A stretch of DNA of 64,000 bases from CAZNPA01 sp964575095 (GCA_964575095.1 CAZNPA010000002.1:330045-394044), one strand, 5' to 3'; numbered from the stretch's first letter, positions 17,873 through 27,015 are shown. The notes: generated by a model not told the origin, from the letters alone. A program made the numbers and translations.

Positions 17873-18421
17873 CTATTTTTTTTCCGGCGCGTCGAACTTC
17901 ACGTCGAGCTTGGACATTTTTTTGTTCAGGCGCTCCAGCACCTGAGCGGTGATGTCCAGTTTGTTGTCAGCATAGAGTAGCTGCGACGTGGGGATGGCGA
18001 TCTGAAAGCTCTTTTCTTTGGCCAGGTCGGCGATGATCTCGTTGATGGCCTTCTGGATGTCATTCAAGGCGCGGGCATAAGCGTTATCCAGTAAGGATTT
18101 CTTGGATTGCACTTCTTTCTGGATGTCGGTGACCTTGCTGCGGAAGGCACGTGTCTTTTCCTCGAACGCTTCCTTGGAGAGCACGCTCTTCTGCTTGCCC
18201 AGATCCTGCTCTTCTTTCTGCAGCGCTTCGTCTTTCTTCTTCAGTTCGACCTGAAATGCCTTCTGCTTGTTTTCCAGCTGGTCCGTCACCGATTTGGCGG
18301 CGCTGGAATCATGCATGACTTGCTGGATGTTGACGGTGGCGATCGGAAGCGCGTCGGCGAAAGCCGCCGGTGCGAAAGTGAGCGCCAGTAAGGTAGTGAT
18401 AAAAGCGTAAAAAGATTTCAT
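17873..18421 (-). CDS. skp: Periplasmic chaperone Skp/OmpH
   Basis: Skp holds unfolded outer-membrane proteins in the periplasm on their way to the Bam complex. The 182-residue protein has a clear signal peptide (MKSFYAFITTLLALTFAPAAFA, cleaved before DAL), then ATVNIQQVMHDS and a long charged coiled coil (about 45-135). The ATG at 18421 follows AAAGGACAGGATT; the longer frame upstream runs into bamA and is discarded. It sits between bamA and lpxD, the standard place. Confidence 0.93.
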   Translation of the reverse strand: MKSFYAFITTLLALTFAPAAFADALPIATVNIQQVMHDSSAAKSVTDQLENKQKAFQVELKKKDEALQKEEQDLGKQKSVLSKEAFEEKTRAFRSKVTDIQKEVQSKKSLLDNAYARALNDIQKAINEIIADLAKEKSFQIAIPTSQLLYADNKLDITAQVLERLNKKMSKLDVKFDAPEKK

Positions 18422-18447
18422 AATCCTGTCCTTTGTTAAAGTTGATT

Positions 18448-20790
18448 TTAGAAACGGGTGCCAAAACTGAAGCGCAAATTTTCGGTAATGTCGGCGTCTT
18501 CTTTGATAATCGGGTAGGCCAGATCGATGCGAATCAGGCCGAACGGCGATCCCCACAACATACCCACGCCCGCTGATACGCGCGGGTTCCGGCTGTCGAA
18601 GATGTTGGTGCCTGTGTCCGGTACACTCCACAGGCTGCCGATGTCGGAAAACGCGGCGCCGGAAATGCCGACTTCATCCGGGAGTCCGAGCGGGAAACGC
18701 AGTTCGGTGGTGCCGACGTAATAGGCATCGCCGCCCAGTGAGTCTTTTGTTGTGGTGTCGCGCGGGCCGATACCAGCGTTCCTGAAACCGCGCAGATCGT
18801 CGCCGCCGACGAAGAAGCGGTCGTTGATGCGCACCTCGCGCCCGCCGAATCCGAACGTGTAACCGCCGGAGGCCAGAAAACCTAGAATCCATTTGCTGGT
18901 GAATGGATAGTAATAGCTGCTTCTCAGCTCATGTTTTAGATAACGGTCATCGCCGCCGAAGCCGGCCAATTCCTGCGATATCGACCAGAAATAACCGGTG
19001 GTCGGGTTGAGTTTGTTGTCGCGGTCATCATAGGTCAGTGATTGGCCGACGGAGGAACTAAGGTTCTTGCCGGCCTGCTGAAGAATGAACGTCGAAGCGG
19101 TGGATTGTACGTCGGTGACGTCGGTGGAGCGCAGCGTATAGCGTACGGAATGTTGCAGTTTTTCCTGCAGGGTGTAGCTGGTGCGCAGCGTGATGCCGGT
19201 CATGTCGCTGTTGTAGGAGCTCTCGCTCAAGAGGTCCTGCTTGGTGCGGTAGATATCGAAGCCGGTCGCCAGTTCACGGTCGAGAAAATAGGGCTCAGTG
19301 AATCCCAGCTCGGCCTGTTTCAAGCGCGCGGCCAGTGTGAATTTGGCGCGTAATTCCTGCCCGCGGCCGAGGAGATTGGTTTCCTTGACGCCGATGTCGC
19401 TCAAGATGCCGTTCGTGGTCGAATAGCCGGCGCCTAGGTTGACTTCGCCGGTCGACTTTTCTTTGACGTTGACGTTGATGACCGTCTTATCCGGCGCGCT
19501 GCCCTGCTCGTTTTTTACGTCGACCTTCTCGAAGAAGCCGAGATTGTTGAGACGTTGCTCGGTGCGCTGCAGCTTGGCGGTGTTGTAAGGATCGCCTTCG
19601 TTTAAGCGAAACTCGCGGCGGACAACTTCGTCGAGCGTACGGATGTTGCCGGTGATGTTGACGCGCTCAACATAGACACGGGGGCCGGGTTTGATGACGT
19701 AGGTCAGGTTGATGCGCTTGTTGTCCACGTCGCGGTCGAGTTTGGGTTGGATATCGACGAAAGCGTAGCCGAGGTTGCCCAGTTCCTTGGTCATGCCGTC
19801 GATAGAGGATTCGACTTTGCTGGCGTCATAGATTTTTCCGGATTTGGTGAGGATGCTGTTGCCGAAATCGGGCTTCTCGCCGTTCTTGAGCTCGCTGACG
19901 ACGGTGACATCGCCGAAGCTGTAGCGCACGCCTTCCTCGACGGTGATGGTGACGTAAAACGCATCCCTATTAGGCGACAATTCGGCATTCGCCGATCTGA
20001 CCTGGAAGTCGGCATAGCCTTCGCCGATGTAGAACCGGCGCAGCAATTCCTGGTCGAACTGCAGGCGGTCGGGATCGTATTTGTCGTTGTCAGTGAAGAA
20101 TTTGTACCAGCGCGTTTCCTCGCTGCGGACGGCTTTGCGCAAGGTGTCGCTGCTGAATTTCTCGTTACCGATGAAGGTTATTTTCTTGATGTGCGCGATT
20201 TCGCCTTCCTTGATTTCGTAGACGAGGTCGAGGCGGTTCTGGTCCTGCTTGATGATCTTCGGTTCGACGCTGGCGTTGAAGCGCCCGCCGCGACGGTAAA
20301 TATCGAGGATGCGTTTGACGTCGCTCTGCACCTTGTCTTGCGAGAAAACAGAGCGTGGCTTGAGCTCGATTTCCTTTTCGAGATCCTTGGTTTCAACCTT
20401 GTCGTTGCCTTCGAAAGTGACGGTGCTGACGATGGGGTTTTCGGTGACGTGCACGACCAGCGTGTCGCCTTCGCGCAGCAGCTTCACGTCGGAAAAAAAG
20501 CCGGTGGCGAAGAGGTTTTTAAGCCCGGCGTCGATCTCATTCTGGCTGAAATGGCTACCGGCATTCATGCCGAGATAGGAGATAACGGTGCGGCCTTCGA
20601 TGCGTTCGTTGCCCTCGACCCTGACGGCGCGGATGGGATCGCCGTCGGCGCCGGCCGGGGATTCGGCCTGGGCGGGCGCAATCACACACAAAAGCAGCCC
20701 GAAAGCGGCAAAAAGGGCACAAAATCGAAATAGACGCATACCGGCAGGAAGATGCGGTAAAAAACGCGATAAATCAAGCGGAAATGTCAA
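18448..20790 (-). CDS. bamA: Outer membrane assembly factor BamA
   Basis: BamA is the central Omp85 pore that folds beta-barrels into the outer membrane. After an extended signal sequence (MRLFRFCALFAAFGLLLCVI core, AQA cleavage) come five POTRA domains (about 50-450) and a 16-strand barrel with the conserved RGF loop (DDLRGFRNAG) and a terminal Phe (FSFGTRF). A TTG at 20790 is preceded by a strong GGAGGAGGGAGAGAAA, whereas the ATG at 20739 has none; I therefore prefer the TTG, with low certainty. About 780 residues is usual. The neighbouring rseP is separated from it by two unrelated genes. Confidence 0.95.
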   Translation of the reverse strand: MTFPLDLSRFLPHLPAGMRLFRFCALFAAFGLLLCVIAPAQAESPAGADGDPIRAVRVEGNERIEGRTVISYLGMNAGSHFSQNEIDAGLKNLFATGFFSDVKLLREGDTLVVHVTENPIVSTVTFEGNDKVETKDLEKEIELKPRSVFSQDKVQSDVKRILDIYRRGGRFNASVEPKIIKQDQNRLDLVYEIKEGEIAHIKKITFIGNEKFSSDTLRKAVRSEETRWYKFFTDNDKYDPDRLQFDQELLRRFYIGEGYADFQVRSANAELSPNRDAFYVTITVEEGVRYSFGDVTVVSELKNGEKPDFGNSILTKSGKIYDASKVESSIDGMTKELGNLGYAFVDIQPKLDRDVDNKRINLTYVIKPGPRVYVERVNITGNIRTLDEVVRREFRLNEGDPYNTAKLQRTEQRLNNLGFFEKVDVKNEQGSAPDKTVINVNVKEKSTGEVNLGAGYSTTNGILSDIGVKETNLLGRGQELRAKFTLAARLKQAELGFTEPYFLDRELATGFDIYRTKQDLLSESSYNSDMTGITLRTSYTLQEKLQHSVRYTLRSTDVTDVQSTASTFILQQAGKNLSSSVGQSLTYDDRDNKLNPTTGYFWSISQELAGFGGDDRYLKHELRSSYYYPFTSKWILGFLASGGYTFGFGGREVRINDRFFVGGDDLRGFRNAGIGPRDTTTKDSLGGDAYYVGTTELRFPLGLPDEVGISGAAFSDIGSLWSVPDTGTNIFDSRNPRVSAGVGMLWGSPFGLIRIDLAYPIIKEDADITENLRFSFGTRF

Positions 20791-20892
20791 TTTCTCTCCC
20801 TCCTCCGGTCGGGATGGGATGTCATCAAATCTTCACACTTTTTAAGGAAAAAAGGCGGTAAAATGGGTCATTATTGACGTTGAACAGGGCCT

Positions 20893-22182
20893 ATGATGAC
20901 TGACGACCCAAACCCCGAAAGAGACAAGCCCACACCCGGCGGCGGCGCTAAGGCCATATCCAAAGCCGAACGCGAGGAAGCGCTGTATGCGCTGCATTCC
21001 ACGCCGCGGATGGTGGAGGTGGTGGCGCGGGATGAGACCAAGCCAACAAAAACAGAACCCAGAACTCCTTTTGATACGCCTAAACCCATCAAGGTAAAAG
21101 AGGTTCAGCATTATGTCATTGGGCCGTTGACGGCGGAAGGATTCGACAAGCTGCTGAAGGGCGAGTTTCAGGATGGCGCAAAGGGGAATTTCAGAGGCGC
21201 ATTAAACATTGCGCTATCGCAGGCGGATATTGAGCATATCAAGGAACATATAGCGAAACACGAGAATACCGGCCGGGCGGTGGCGGTATTTAATGAATCA
21301 AAACTGACGCACATATACACTGGCCGCATTATTGCCGATGCGAAGAGTGATACCGGAAAAATGGAGATTTCCGGCTATATGGATTACAACAACCCGCAAA
21401 AGCTGGAGCTGGACGGCTTGTATACTATGGGCGCGTATGCGAAGCGGGATGCTAAAGGCAATAGCGTGCCGTTTTTCAGTACGGCATTGGATAAAGACGG
21501 GCAATTTTCATCCGCTGGCGACATCGTAACCAAGCTGCCTTCCAAGCAAGATAAAAACAATGCCGACGGTCCTTGTTGGACGTCGGCGCGCGCCAACAAC
21601 AAGCAGGGGCACTGGATAAGATACATGGTGTCCGATGCTATGGATGTGCAGCGCTACCGTCATATTGTTCATCCGAAGCTGGATAAAACGATGCAGCAGA
21701 AAATGGATGCTTATCTGGACACGTTGGATGATGAGAAACGGAAAAATCTCCGCATTGTGGCCACGGTTGGCAGGGATGCTAGAGACCCGCAGCACAAGAG
21801 CATGTCCGTCAGGCAATTATTCGTTGGCGCCAAGCAAGGTAAAAATATCATTGTAGATCAAACTATCGATTGCCTCGATTCGGCCAATGCCGAATTTAAG
21901 AGAATCAACGCGACAGACGTTCCCAAGCGTTTTACCGAAAGCGAGACGGAAAAAAGCGGCGCCGGACGTTTCCTGCAGGGTTTTGATTCGAAGAAACTTT
22001 CCCTGTTGCCGATGCAGTTACAGGACGGAATGAAAAAAGCGCTGGCTGAGGCCAGAGACGCGCTGGCGGATATGGATAATATTGTTTCTATGCGAATCAC
22101 CCTGACTGACGGTCAGAGTACATCTTACGCCGGTGCGCCCAAGCCGAGAGATAAATCCGGAAACGAGCCAAATCTGGTATAA
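20893..22182 (+). CDS. Unknown soluble protein inserted in the rseP-bamA interval
   Basis: A 429-residue hydrophilic protein without signal peptide or membrane segment. The N-terminus (MMTDDPNPERDKPTPGGGAK) is disordered-looking; the middle contains charged helices and DGPCWTSARANNKQGHWIRY. It is transcribed against the surrounding lpx/bam genes. I recognise no family. Coding potential is supported by long uninterrupted frame, sensible composition and a start with AGGG nearby. It may be a lineage-specific cytoplasmic or secreted effector-like protein, but nothing in the sequence proves this. Confidence 0.7.
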   Translation: MMTDDPNPERDKPTPGGGAKAISKAEREEALYALHSTPRMVEVVARDETKPTKTEPRTPFDTPKPIKVKEVQHYVIGPLTAEGFDKLLKGEFQDGAKGNFRGALNIALSQADIEHIKEHIAKHENTGRAVAVFNESKLTHIYTGRIIADAKSDTGKMEISGYMDYNNPQKLELDGLYTMGAYAKRDAKGNSVPFFSTALDKDGQFSSAGDIVTKLPSKQDKNNADGPCWTSARANNKQGHWIRYMVSDAMDVQRYRHIVHPKLDKTMQQKMDAYLDTLDDEKRKNLRIVATVGRDARDPQHKSMSVRQLFVGAKQGKNIIVDQTIDCLDSANAEFKRINATDVPKRFTESETEKSGAGRFLQGFDSKKLSLLPMQLQDGMKKALAEARDALADMDNIVSMRITLTDGQSTSYAGAPKPRDKSGNEPNLV

Positions 22183-22214
22183 AAAAATCCTCCGCCGTTT
22201 TGTTGGCGGAGGAT
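22181..22214 (-). terminator. Intrinsic terminator of the Cys-rich small gene
   Basis: A perfect 10-bp stem (ATCCTCCGCC with GGCGGAGGAT, 8-base loop) is followed on the minus strand by seven T residues. It ends transcripts of the gene at 22247-22501; on the plus strand no T-run follows, so the plus-strand neighbour is not clearly terminated. Confidence 0.85.
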
Positions 22215-22246
22215 AGATCGTCTAACGAAATTTCGTGAATCAGTAG

Positions 22247-22501
22247 TTAGTAACGTGGATCACCCTGACCCCAGCAGGCCTGGCCATTGCCGCAGCAGAA
22301 CTGCTGTCCGCCGTCGCTTTCCGAAGGGCCTTCGCTTCCACCGCAGGAGACGCAGTAGCTGCCGGTATTGTAAATATCAAACCTGCATCCTGCGTATCTG
22401 CCTTCTTCCAGAATGCTGCTCCAGAGGATGCGCATAGGCTGCGCGTTTGCACCCTGAACCATTATGCCCACGAGCAGGGCGGCGAGAATAACGTGTTTCA
22501 T
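22247..22501 (-). CDS. Small secreted Cys-rich protein
   Basis: An 84-residue protein with a good signal peptide (MKHVILAALLVGIMVQGANA, cleaved before QP) and six cysteines in the mature part (GCRF, SYCVSC, FCC, QAC), enough for three disulfides. ATG at 22501 follows GAGGAGATACCAAT. It is followed by its own terminator and preceded by a 156-bp AT-rich region likely holding its promoter. No family recognised. A second small Cys-rich secreted gene lies at 38965-39240. Confidence 0.75.
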   Translation of the reverse strand: MKHVILAALLVGIMVQGANAQPMRILWSSILEEGRYAGCRFDIYNTGSYCVSCGGSEGPSESDGGQQFCCGNGQACWGQGDPRY

Positions 22502-22657
22502 ATTGGTATCTCCTCAAATTTTTGAATTAGGATTAACTTCAATATTCATTAACACTTTGTTAAGTATATTTTGGGTAGCCGATAAAATATTCAATTGCAA
22601 GCACAAACCTGCCTTTAGCGGCTGATTTCTTGTGTTGCGTTGCAATAACACGCTGAT
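22502..22657. promoter_or_regulatory. AT-rich spacer upstream of the Cys-rich gene
   Basis: These bases are clearly richer in A/T than the flanking genes and contain no ORF of note. They lie downstream of rseP and upstream of the Cys-rich gene on the minus strand, so they probably hold that gene's promoter; I cannot name definite -35/-10 boxes. Confidence 0.3.
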
Positions 22658-23764
22658 TTACAGCAGGTTACGGACGTCGTTAAAGATGGTGAGTACCATC
22701 AGCGAAGCGAGAACGAAGGCGCCGAAGCGGAATCCCCACTCCTGGATTTTTTCCGCCAGCGGGCGCCCGCGCAAGGCTTCGACGCAATAAAAAACCAAAT
22801 GCCCGCCGTCCAAAAGCGGAATCGGGAATAAATTGACTAGCCCCAGATTGGCGGAAATCAGTGCGATCAGCCACAGCGTCGTATGGAAATCTTTCTGCGT
22901 CGCCTGACCTGATAATTGCGCGATGCCGATGGGGCCTTTCAAATCGCCGATGCCGCGCTTGCCGGTGATCATCTGGCCGACGGCTTTCAAGGTCGCCGTG
23001 CAGATCATATAGGTGCGGCGCACGGATTCCGACACGGCTTTGCCGATATCGGCCTCTTCGTATTTCAGTTCCTGGCTTTTGATGCCGATCAAAGGATGCT
23101 TCACTTTATTGCCCAGCCCGTCGTCGCTCTCAACTTCTTTCGGTGTCAGCGTCACGGTGAGCGGCTTGCCGCCGCGTTCGATGTATAAGGTTACGGGCGT
23201 GCCGAGGTTAGTCGAGATGAGGTAGGGGATGTCGTTGAAGCTCGAAACATCATCTTCATTGATTTTTAAAACGCGGTCGCCGGTTTTCAAGCCCGCTGCT
23301 TGCGCCGGCGAGTCCGGCATGATTTGCCCCACCACCGGATCGGCCGACGGCAGGCCGCTGGTCATGATAAAATAGGTGAACAACGCGATGGTGAGAATAA
23401 AATTCGCCAGCGGGCCGGCCGCGACGATGGCGGCTTTTTTGGGCAGCGATTTATGGTGGAACGTCAGCGCTTTCTCCGCGCTGCTCATTTTATCCATGGC
23501 TTCGGCGTCGGCGGTCGAGGCGGCGGAAGAATCGCCGAACATCTTGACGTAGCCGCCTAGCGGCAGTGCCGCTATTTTCCAGCGCGTGCCGGATTTATCC
23601 GTCCAGCCCAACAGCTCCTTGCCGAAGCCGATCGAGAAGGCGTCGATCTTGACGCCGCACCATTTGGCGATGATGTAATGGCCGAATTCATGCACGAAGA
23701 CGATGACCGACAGCACGATAAAAAACGACCACAGCGTGTGCAGTAAGTTCAGTAGCATGTCCAT
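22658..23764 (-). CDS. rseP: Site-2 intramembrane metalloprotease RseP
   Basis: RseP cleaves anti-sigma factors and leftover signal peptides within the inner membrane. The 368-residue protein has the zinc motif HEFGH (residues 25-29) in the first membrane segment, a single PDZ domain (about 115-200), and the second zinc-ligand motif NLFPIPLLDGGH with Asp319. The start shares one base with the dxr stop (TGATG). A single PDZ rather than two is common in alphaproteobacteria. Confidence 0.96.
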   Translation of the reverse strand: MDMLLNLLHTLWSFFIVLSVIVFVHEFGHYIIAKWCGVKIDAFSIGFGKELLGWTDKSGTRWKIAALPLGGYVKMFGDSSAASTADAEAMDKMSSAEKALTFHHKSLPKKAAIVAAGPLANFILTIALFTYFIMTSGLPSADPVVGQIMPDSPAQAAGLKTGDRVLKINEDDVSSFNDIPYLISTNLGTPVTLYIERGGKPLTVTLTPKEVESDDGLGNKVKHPLIGIKSQELKYEEADIGKAVSESVRRTYMICTATLKAVGQMITGKRGIGDLKGPIGIAQLSGQATQKDFHTTLWLIALISANLGLVNLFPIPLLDGGHLVFYCVEALRGRPLAEKIQEWGFRFGAFVLASLMVLTIFNDVRNLL

Positions 23765-24948
23765 CAGCGTTTCTCCTCGGCGACGGCGCGCGCCTGTTTG
23801 TCGCAGGCCAGCACGTCATCCAACGTGTTCAATGTTCTATATGGTATGGCCGAGAGGGTTTTTTCAACCACTTTCGCAATATCAAGGAAACCGATTTTTT
23901 TGGAAAGGAAGCGCTTGACGGCGATCTCGTTGGCGGCGTTCAAGACCGTCGGCGCGTTGCCGCCGGCTTCCAGCGCCGCCCTTGCCAGCGCCAGCGCCGG
24001 GAATTTGTCAGCGTCGGGCGCCTCGAATTGCAGGGTGGAGAGCGCAGCAAAATCGAGTTTTTTAACCGGCGCCGACATGCGGTCCGGCCATGCCAGCGCG
24101 TAGGCGATGGGCGTTTTCATGTCGGGGTGCGACATCTGCGCCAGCACCGAGCCGTCGACCATCTGCACCAAACAATGCACGACCGACTGCGGATGGATCA
24201 ATATCTTGAGCTGTTCGGGCTTGAGCGGAAATAAATGGAACGCTTCGATCAGTTCCAGGCCTTTATTCATCAATGTTGCCGAATCGACGGAAATTTTAGC
24301 GCCCATGTTCCAGTTGGGGTGCTTGACCGCCTGTTCGGGTGTGGCGGCCTGCATCTGCTCCAGGCTCCACTCACGGAATGGGCCGCCGGAAGCGGTGATG
24401 GTGACGGACTCCACCCACTCCGGGTGCTTGAAGTCGAAGACCTGGAAAATGGCGTTATGCTCGGAGTCGACCGGGATCAGCGCGGCGTTGAAACGCGCCG
24501 CCTCCTTCGTCACCAGATCGCCGGCGGAAACGAGACACTCCTTGTTGGCGAGCGCGACGTTGTTCCCGGCGCGGATGGCCGAGAGCGTCGGTTTCAGTCC
24601 CGCCGTGCCGACGATGGCCGAGACGACGACGTCGGCGGATAAAGCCGCTGCGTCCAGCAATGCGTCGTCGCCTGCCGCGGTTTCAATGCCGGTACCGGTC
24701 AACGCGTTTTCAAGTTCCCGGTATAAAGCAGGATCGGCGATGACGGCGAGCTTGGGTTTATATTTCTGTGCCTGCTCGGCCAGCAGCGCGACGTTGTTCC
24801 CGGCGGTCAGAGCCGCGATGGAAAAGCGTTCCGGGTGGGTTTCGATGACCTTGAGCGTGTTCTCGCCGATGGTGCCGGTAGATCCCAGGATCGAAACAGT
24901 TTTGATTTCAGTGACAGGAAGCGCGATGGGCGCACGGGCGGTTTTCAT
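23764..24948 (-). CDS. dxr: 1-deoxy-D-xylulose 5-phosphate reductoisomerase
   Basis: Dxr makes 2-C-methyl-D-erythritol 4-phosphate, the committed step of the MEP isoprenoid pathway. Motifs include NADPH-binding LGSTGTIGENT, the metal ligands in PVDSEHNAIFQ, GGPFREW, and HPNWNMGAKISVDSATLMNK. The 394-residue form starts at 24948, overlapping the cdsA stop (ATGA). Isoprenoid precursors feed the neighbouring uppS. Confidence 0.97.
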   Translation of the reverse strand: MKTARAPIALPVTEIKTVSILGSTGTIGENTLKVIETHPERFSIAALTAGNNVALLAEQAQKYKPKLAVIADPALYRELENALTGTGIETAAGDDALLDAAALSADVVVSAIVGTAGLKPTLSAIRAGNNVALANKECLVSAGDLVTKEAARFNAALIPVDSEHNAIFQVFDFKHPEWVESVTITASGGPFREWSLEQMQAATPEQAVKHPNWNMGAKISVDSATLMNKGLELIEAFHLFPLKPEQLKILIHPQSVVHCLVQMVDGSVLAQMSHPDMKTPIAYALAWPDRMSAPVKKLDFAALSTLQFEAPDADKFPALALARAALEAGGNAPTVLNAANEIAVKRFLSKKIGFLDIAKVVEKTLSAIPYRTLNTLDDVLACDKQARAVAEEKR

Positions 24949-25688
24949 ACCGCAAGGCCGGAGAGATAGACGCACCAGGCAAAAGCCGGGATCGCCAACG
25001 TCAGCCCGTCGACGCGATCCAAGAGGCCGCCGTGTCCGGGGATCAGCGTGCCGCTGTCCTTGACGCCGACATGGCGTTTAACCCAGGATTCGAAAAGGTC
25101 GCCGGTTTGTCCCAGCACGGCAAGCAACGCGCCAAGCAGGATACAGATGAAAATCGATTGCGGATAGGGGGAGAAACTATGCGCGATACCGCCGGCGACG
25201 GCTGCCGCCAGCACGCCGCCGCCCAACCCCGCCCAGGTTTTATTGGGGCTGATGACGGGCGCCAGTTTCGGTCCGCCGATCTGCCGCCCGGCGAAATAGG
25301 CGCCGATATCGGTCGCCCACACGGTCAGTACGACGAATAACACCAGCCAGCGTCCGGCGTCCGGTGTATCCTCGAAATGCACGTCGCGCAGCCAGATCAG
25401 CGCCGCGCATGGGATGGTGACGTAAAACAGCCCGCCGATGCGCCACATGACCGGTTCGCGTTCGGTCATGGCGTTCCATTCACGCGCCATCATCAGGGCT
25501 GACATCAGGACCAGCCAGATAAATAGAAATCCGCCCTGCCACAGCACGGCCATGAACAGCGCGCCGAGCACAACGCTCGATAGTGCGCGCGTGCCCAGCC
25601 CCGACCACGGCGAAGGCTTTTCCGTTTGCGGCATGGGTTCGGCGTCCAGATCGCCGATCATGTCGTTATCGTGTTCCAGCGGTTCCAT
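24945..25688 (-). CDS. cdsA: Phosphatidate cytidylyltransferase CdsA
   Basis: CdsA makes CDP-diacylglycerol from phosphatidate and CTP in the inner membrane. The 247-residue protein has about seven membrane segments and the full family signature near the C-terminus: SWVKRHVGVKDSG, then PGHGGLLDRVD. Two bases separate it from the uppS stop, and its stop overlaps dxr. Confidence 0.96.
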   Translation of the reverse strand: MEPLEHDNDMIGDLDAEPMPQTEKPSPWSGLGTRALSSVVLGALFMAVLWQGGFLFIWLVLMSALMMAREWNAMTEREPVMWRIGGLFYVTIPCAALIWLRDVHFEDTPDAGRWLVLFVVLTVWATDIGAYFAGRQIGGPKLAPVISPNKTWAGLGGGVLAAAVAGGIAHSFSPYPQSIFICILLGALLAVLGQTGDLFESWVKRHVGVKDSGTLIPGHGGLLDRVDGLTLAIPAFAWCVYLSGLAV

Positions 25689-25690
25689 GA

Positions 25691-26443
25691 TTATGATTGT
25701 CCCGTCGTTCCATAGCGTCTTTCGCGTTTGGCGTAATCATCTAGCGCCTTATTGAAGTGCGGTAAATCGAAATCCGGCCACAGCGCATCCGTGAAATAAA
25801 ATTCAGTATAGGCCGATTGCCACAGCAGGAAATTGGAGAGGCGCTGCTCGCCGCCGGTGCGGATCAGCAAATCCGGCTCCGGCAGATCACCGGTATCGAG
25901 CGCGTCCGTAATCATCTTCTCGTCGATATCTTTGGATTTAAGTTTTCCCGCTTCGACATCGACCGCCAGTTTTTTTACCGCGCGCACGATTTCCTGCTGG
26001 CTGCCGTAAGAGAGCGCGACGGTTAAATTGAACGCGGTATTTTTTGCGGTTTGCATCATCGCATCGTTCACAATCCGGCGGATGTCCTCGTTCAACTGGC
26101 TTAAATCGCCGATGAAGCGCAGGCGGACATTATTTTCATGCAGCGATTGCAATTCTTGCTGCAGGTAATGCTGCAAGAGCTGCATCAGATCGCCCACTTC
26201 TTCTGCCGGGCGTTTCCAGTTTTCCGAGGAGAACGCATAGATGGTGAGATAGTTTATACCGGCATCTTTAGCGGCATTGAGCGTGCGCCGGAGCGCCTCG
26301 GCGCCTTTCTTATGACCGGCCGTGCGCGGCAGGCCTCTGCTTTTCGCCCACCGCCCGTTGCCATCCATGATGATGGCCACGTGCCGTGGCGGTAATTGGT
26401 GATTGGTAATTGGAAGTTGGTTGTGAGCAAGAGGCGATGACAT
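25691..26443 (-). CDS. uppS: Undecaprenyl diphosphate synthase UppS
   Basis: UppS (cis-prenyltransferase) builds the C55 lipid carrier for cell-wall and O-antigen synthesis. The 250-residue protein has the active-site Asp27 in IIMDGNGRWA, FSSENWKRP and the RTGGEQRLSNFLLWQSAYTE C-terminal motif. Its first about 18 residues (with HNQLPITNHQLP) are encoded by the left arm of an inverted AT-rich repeat, so the N-terminus is not conserved family sequence; translation may in fact begin there only by default. Confidence 0.95.
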   Translation of the reverse strand: MSSPLAHNQLPITNHQLPPRHVAIIMDGNGRWAKSRGLPRTAGHKKGAEALRRTLNAAKDAGINYLTIYAFSSENWKRPAEEVGDLMQLLQHYLQQELQSLHENNVRLRFIGDLSQLNEDIRRIVNDAMMQTAKNTAFNLTVALSYGSQQEIVRAVKKLAVDVEAGKLKSKDIDEKMITDALDTGDLPEPDLLIRTGGEQRLSNFLLWQSAYTEFYFTDALWPDFDLPHFNKALDDYAKRERRYGTTGQS

Positions 26444-26473
26444 TTTCCAATTACCAATTACTAATTACCTAAT
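26391..26473. repeat. Inverted AT-rich repeat across the frr/uppS junction
   Basis: Left arm 26391-26413 (GGTAATTGGTGATTGGTAATTGG) and right arm 26447-26473 are inverted copies built on the words TAATTGG and ATTACCAATTA. The right arm supplies the last codons and the TAG stop of frr; the left arm supplies the 5' coding end of uppS. Confidence 0.8.
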
Positions 26474-27015
26474 ATTTCTTTTTCTTTAGTCACCAACGCA
26501 TCCTCGATCTTCTTGATGAATTCGTCGGTCAGCTTCTGGATGGCGTCTTCGCTTTTTTTGAGGTCGTCTTTCGAGATTTCGCCCTTTTTTTCCTGCGCCT
26601 TGACGACATCGTTGCCGTCGCGGCGAACGTTTCTGACCGCCACTTTGGCGGCTTCGGCGTATTTACCGGCGATCTTGGAAAGCTCCTGGCGGCGCTCCTG
26701 CGAGAGATCGGGAATCGGCACGCGCACGAGTTGCCCGTCGGCGACGGCGTTGACGCCGAGGCCGGCAATATTGATCGCCTTCTCAACCGATTTCACCACG
26801 GCCTTATCCCACACCTGCACTGAGAGCATGCGCGGCTCCGGCACGCTGACGGTGGAAACCTGGCTAAGCGGCATCATGCTGTCGTACGCCTCGACCTGGA
26901 TGTTATCGAGCAGCGAAGCATTGGCGCGGCCGGTGCGCAGTCCCCCGAATTCGCTGTGCAGGGTTTTGATGGCGCCGTCCATGCGGCGGCGCAGCTCGTT
27001 GATATCTGCGGTCAT
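26461..27015 (-). CDS. frr: Ribosome recycling factor
   Basis: Frr, with EF-G, splits ribosomes after termination. The 184-residue protein covers both the helical domain (GGLRTGRANASLLDNIQVEAY, near residues 24-44) and domain II (VSVPEPRMLSVQVWDK). VRNVRRDGND is the usual conserved element. The final residues LGN and the stop codon come from the adjacent inverted repeat. It lies between pyrH and uppS, the standard order. Confidence 0.97.
   Translation of the reverse strand: MTADINELRRRMDGAIKTLHSEFGGLRTGRANASLLDNIQVEAYDSMMPLSQVSTVSVPEPRMLSVQVWDKAVVKSVEKAINIAGLGVNAVADGQLVRVPIPDLSQERRQELSKIAGKYAEAAKVAVRNVRRDGNDVVKAQEKKGEISKDDLKKSEDAIQKLTDEFIKKIEDALVTKEKEILGN

Noticed and set aside
19747..20733. 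328-codon frame antisense to bamA
   Set aside because: Shadow of the bamA coding strand; composition is Asp/Val/Gly/Phe-rich, with no motif.
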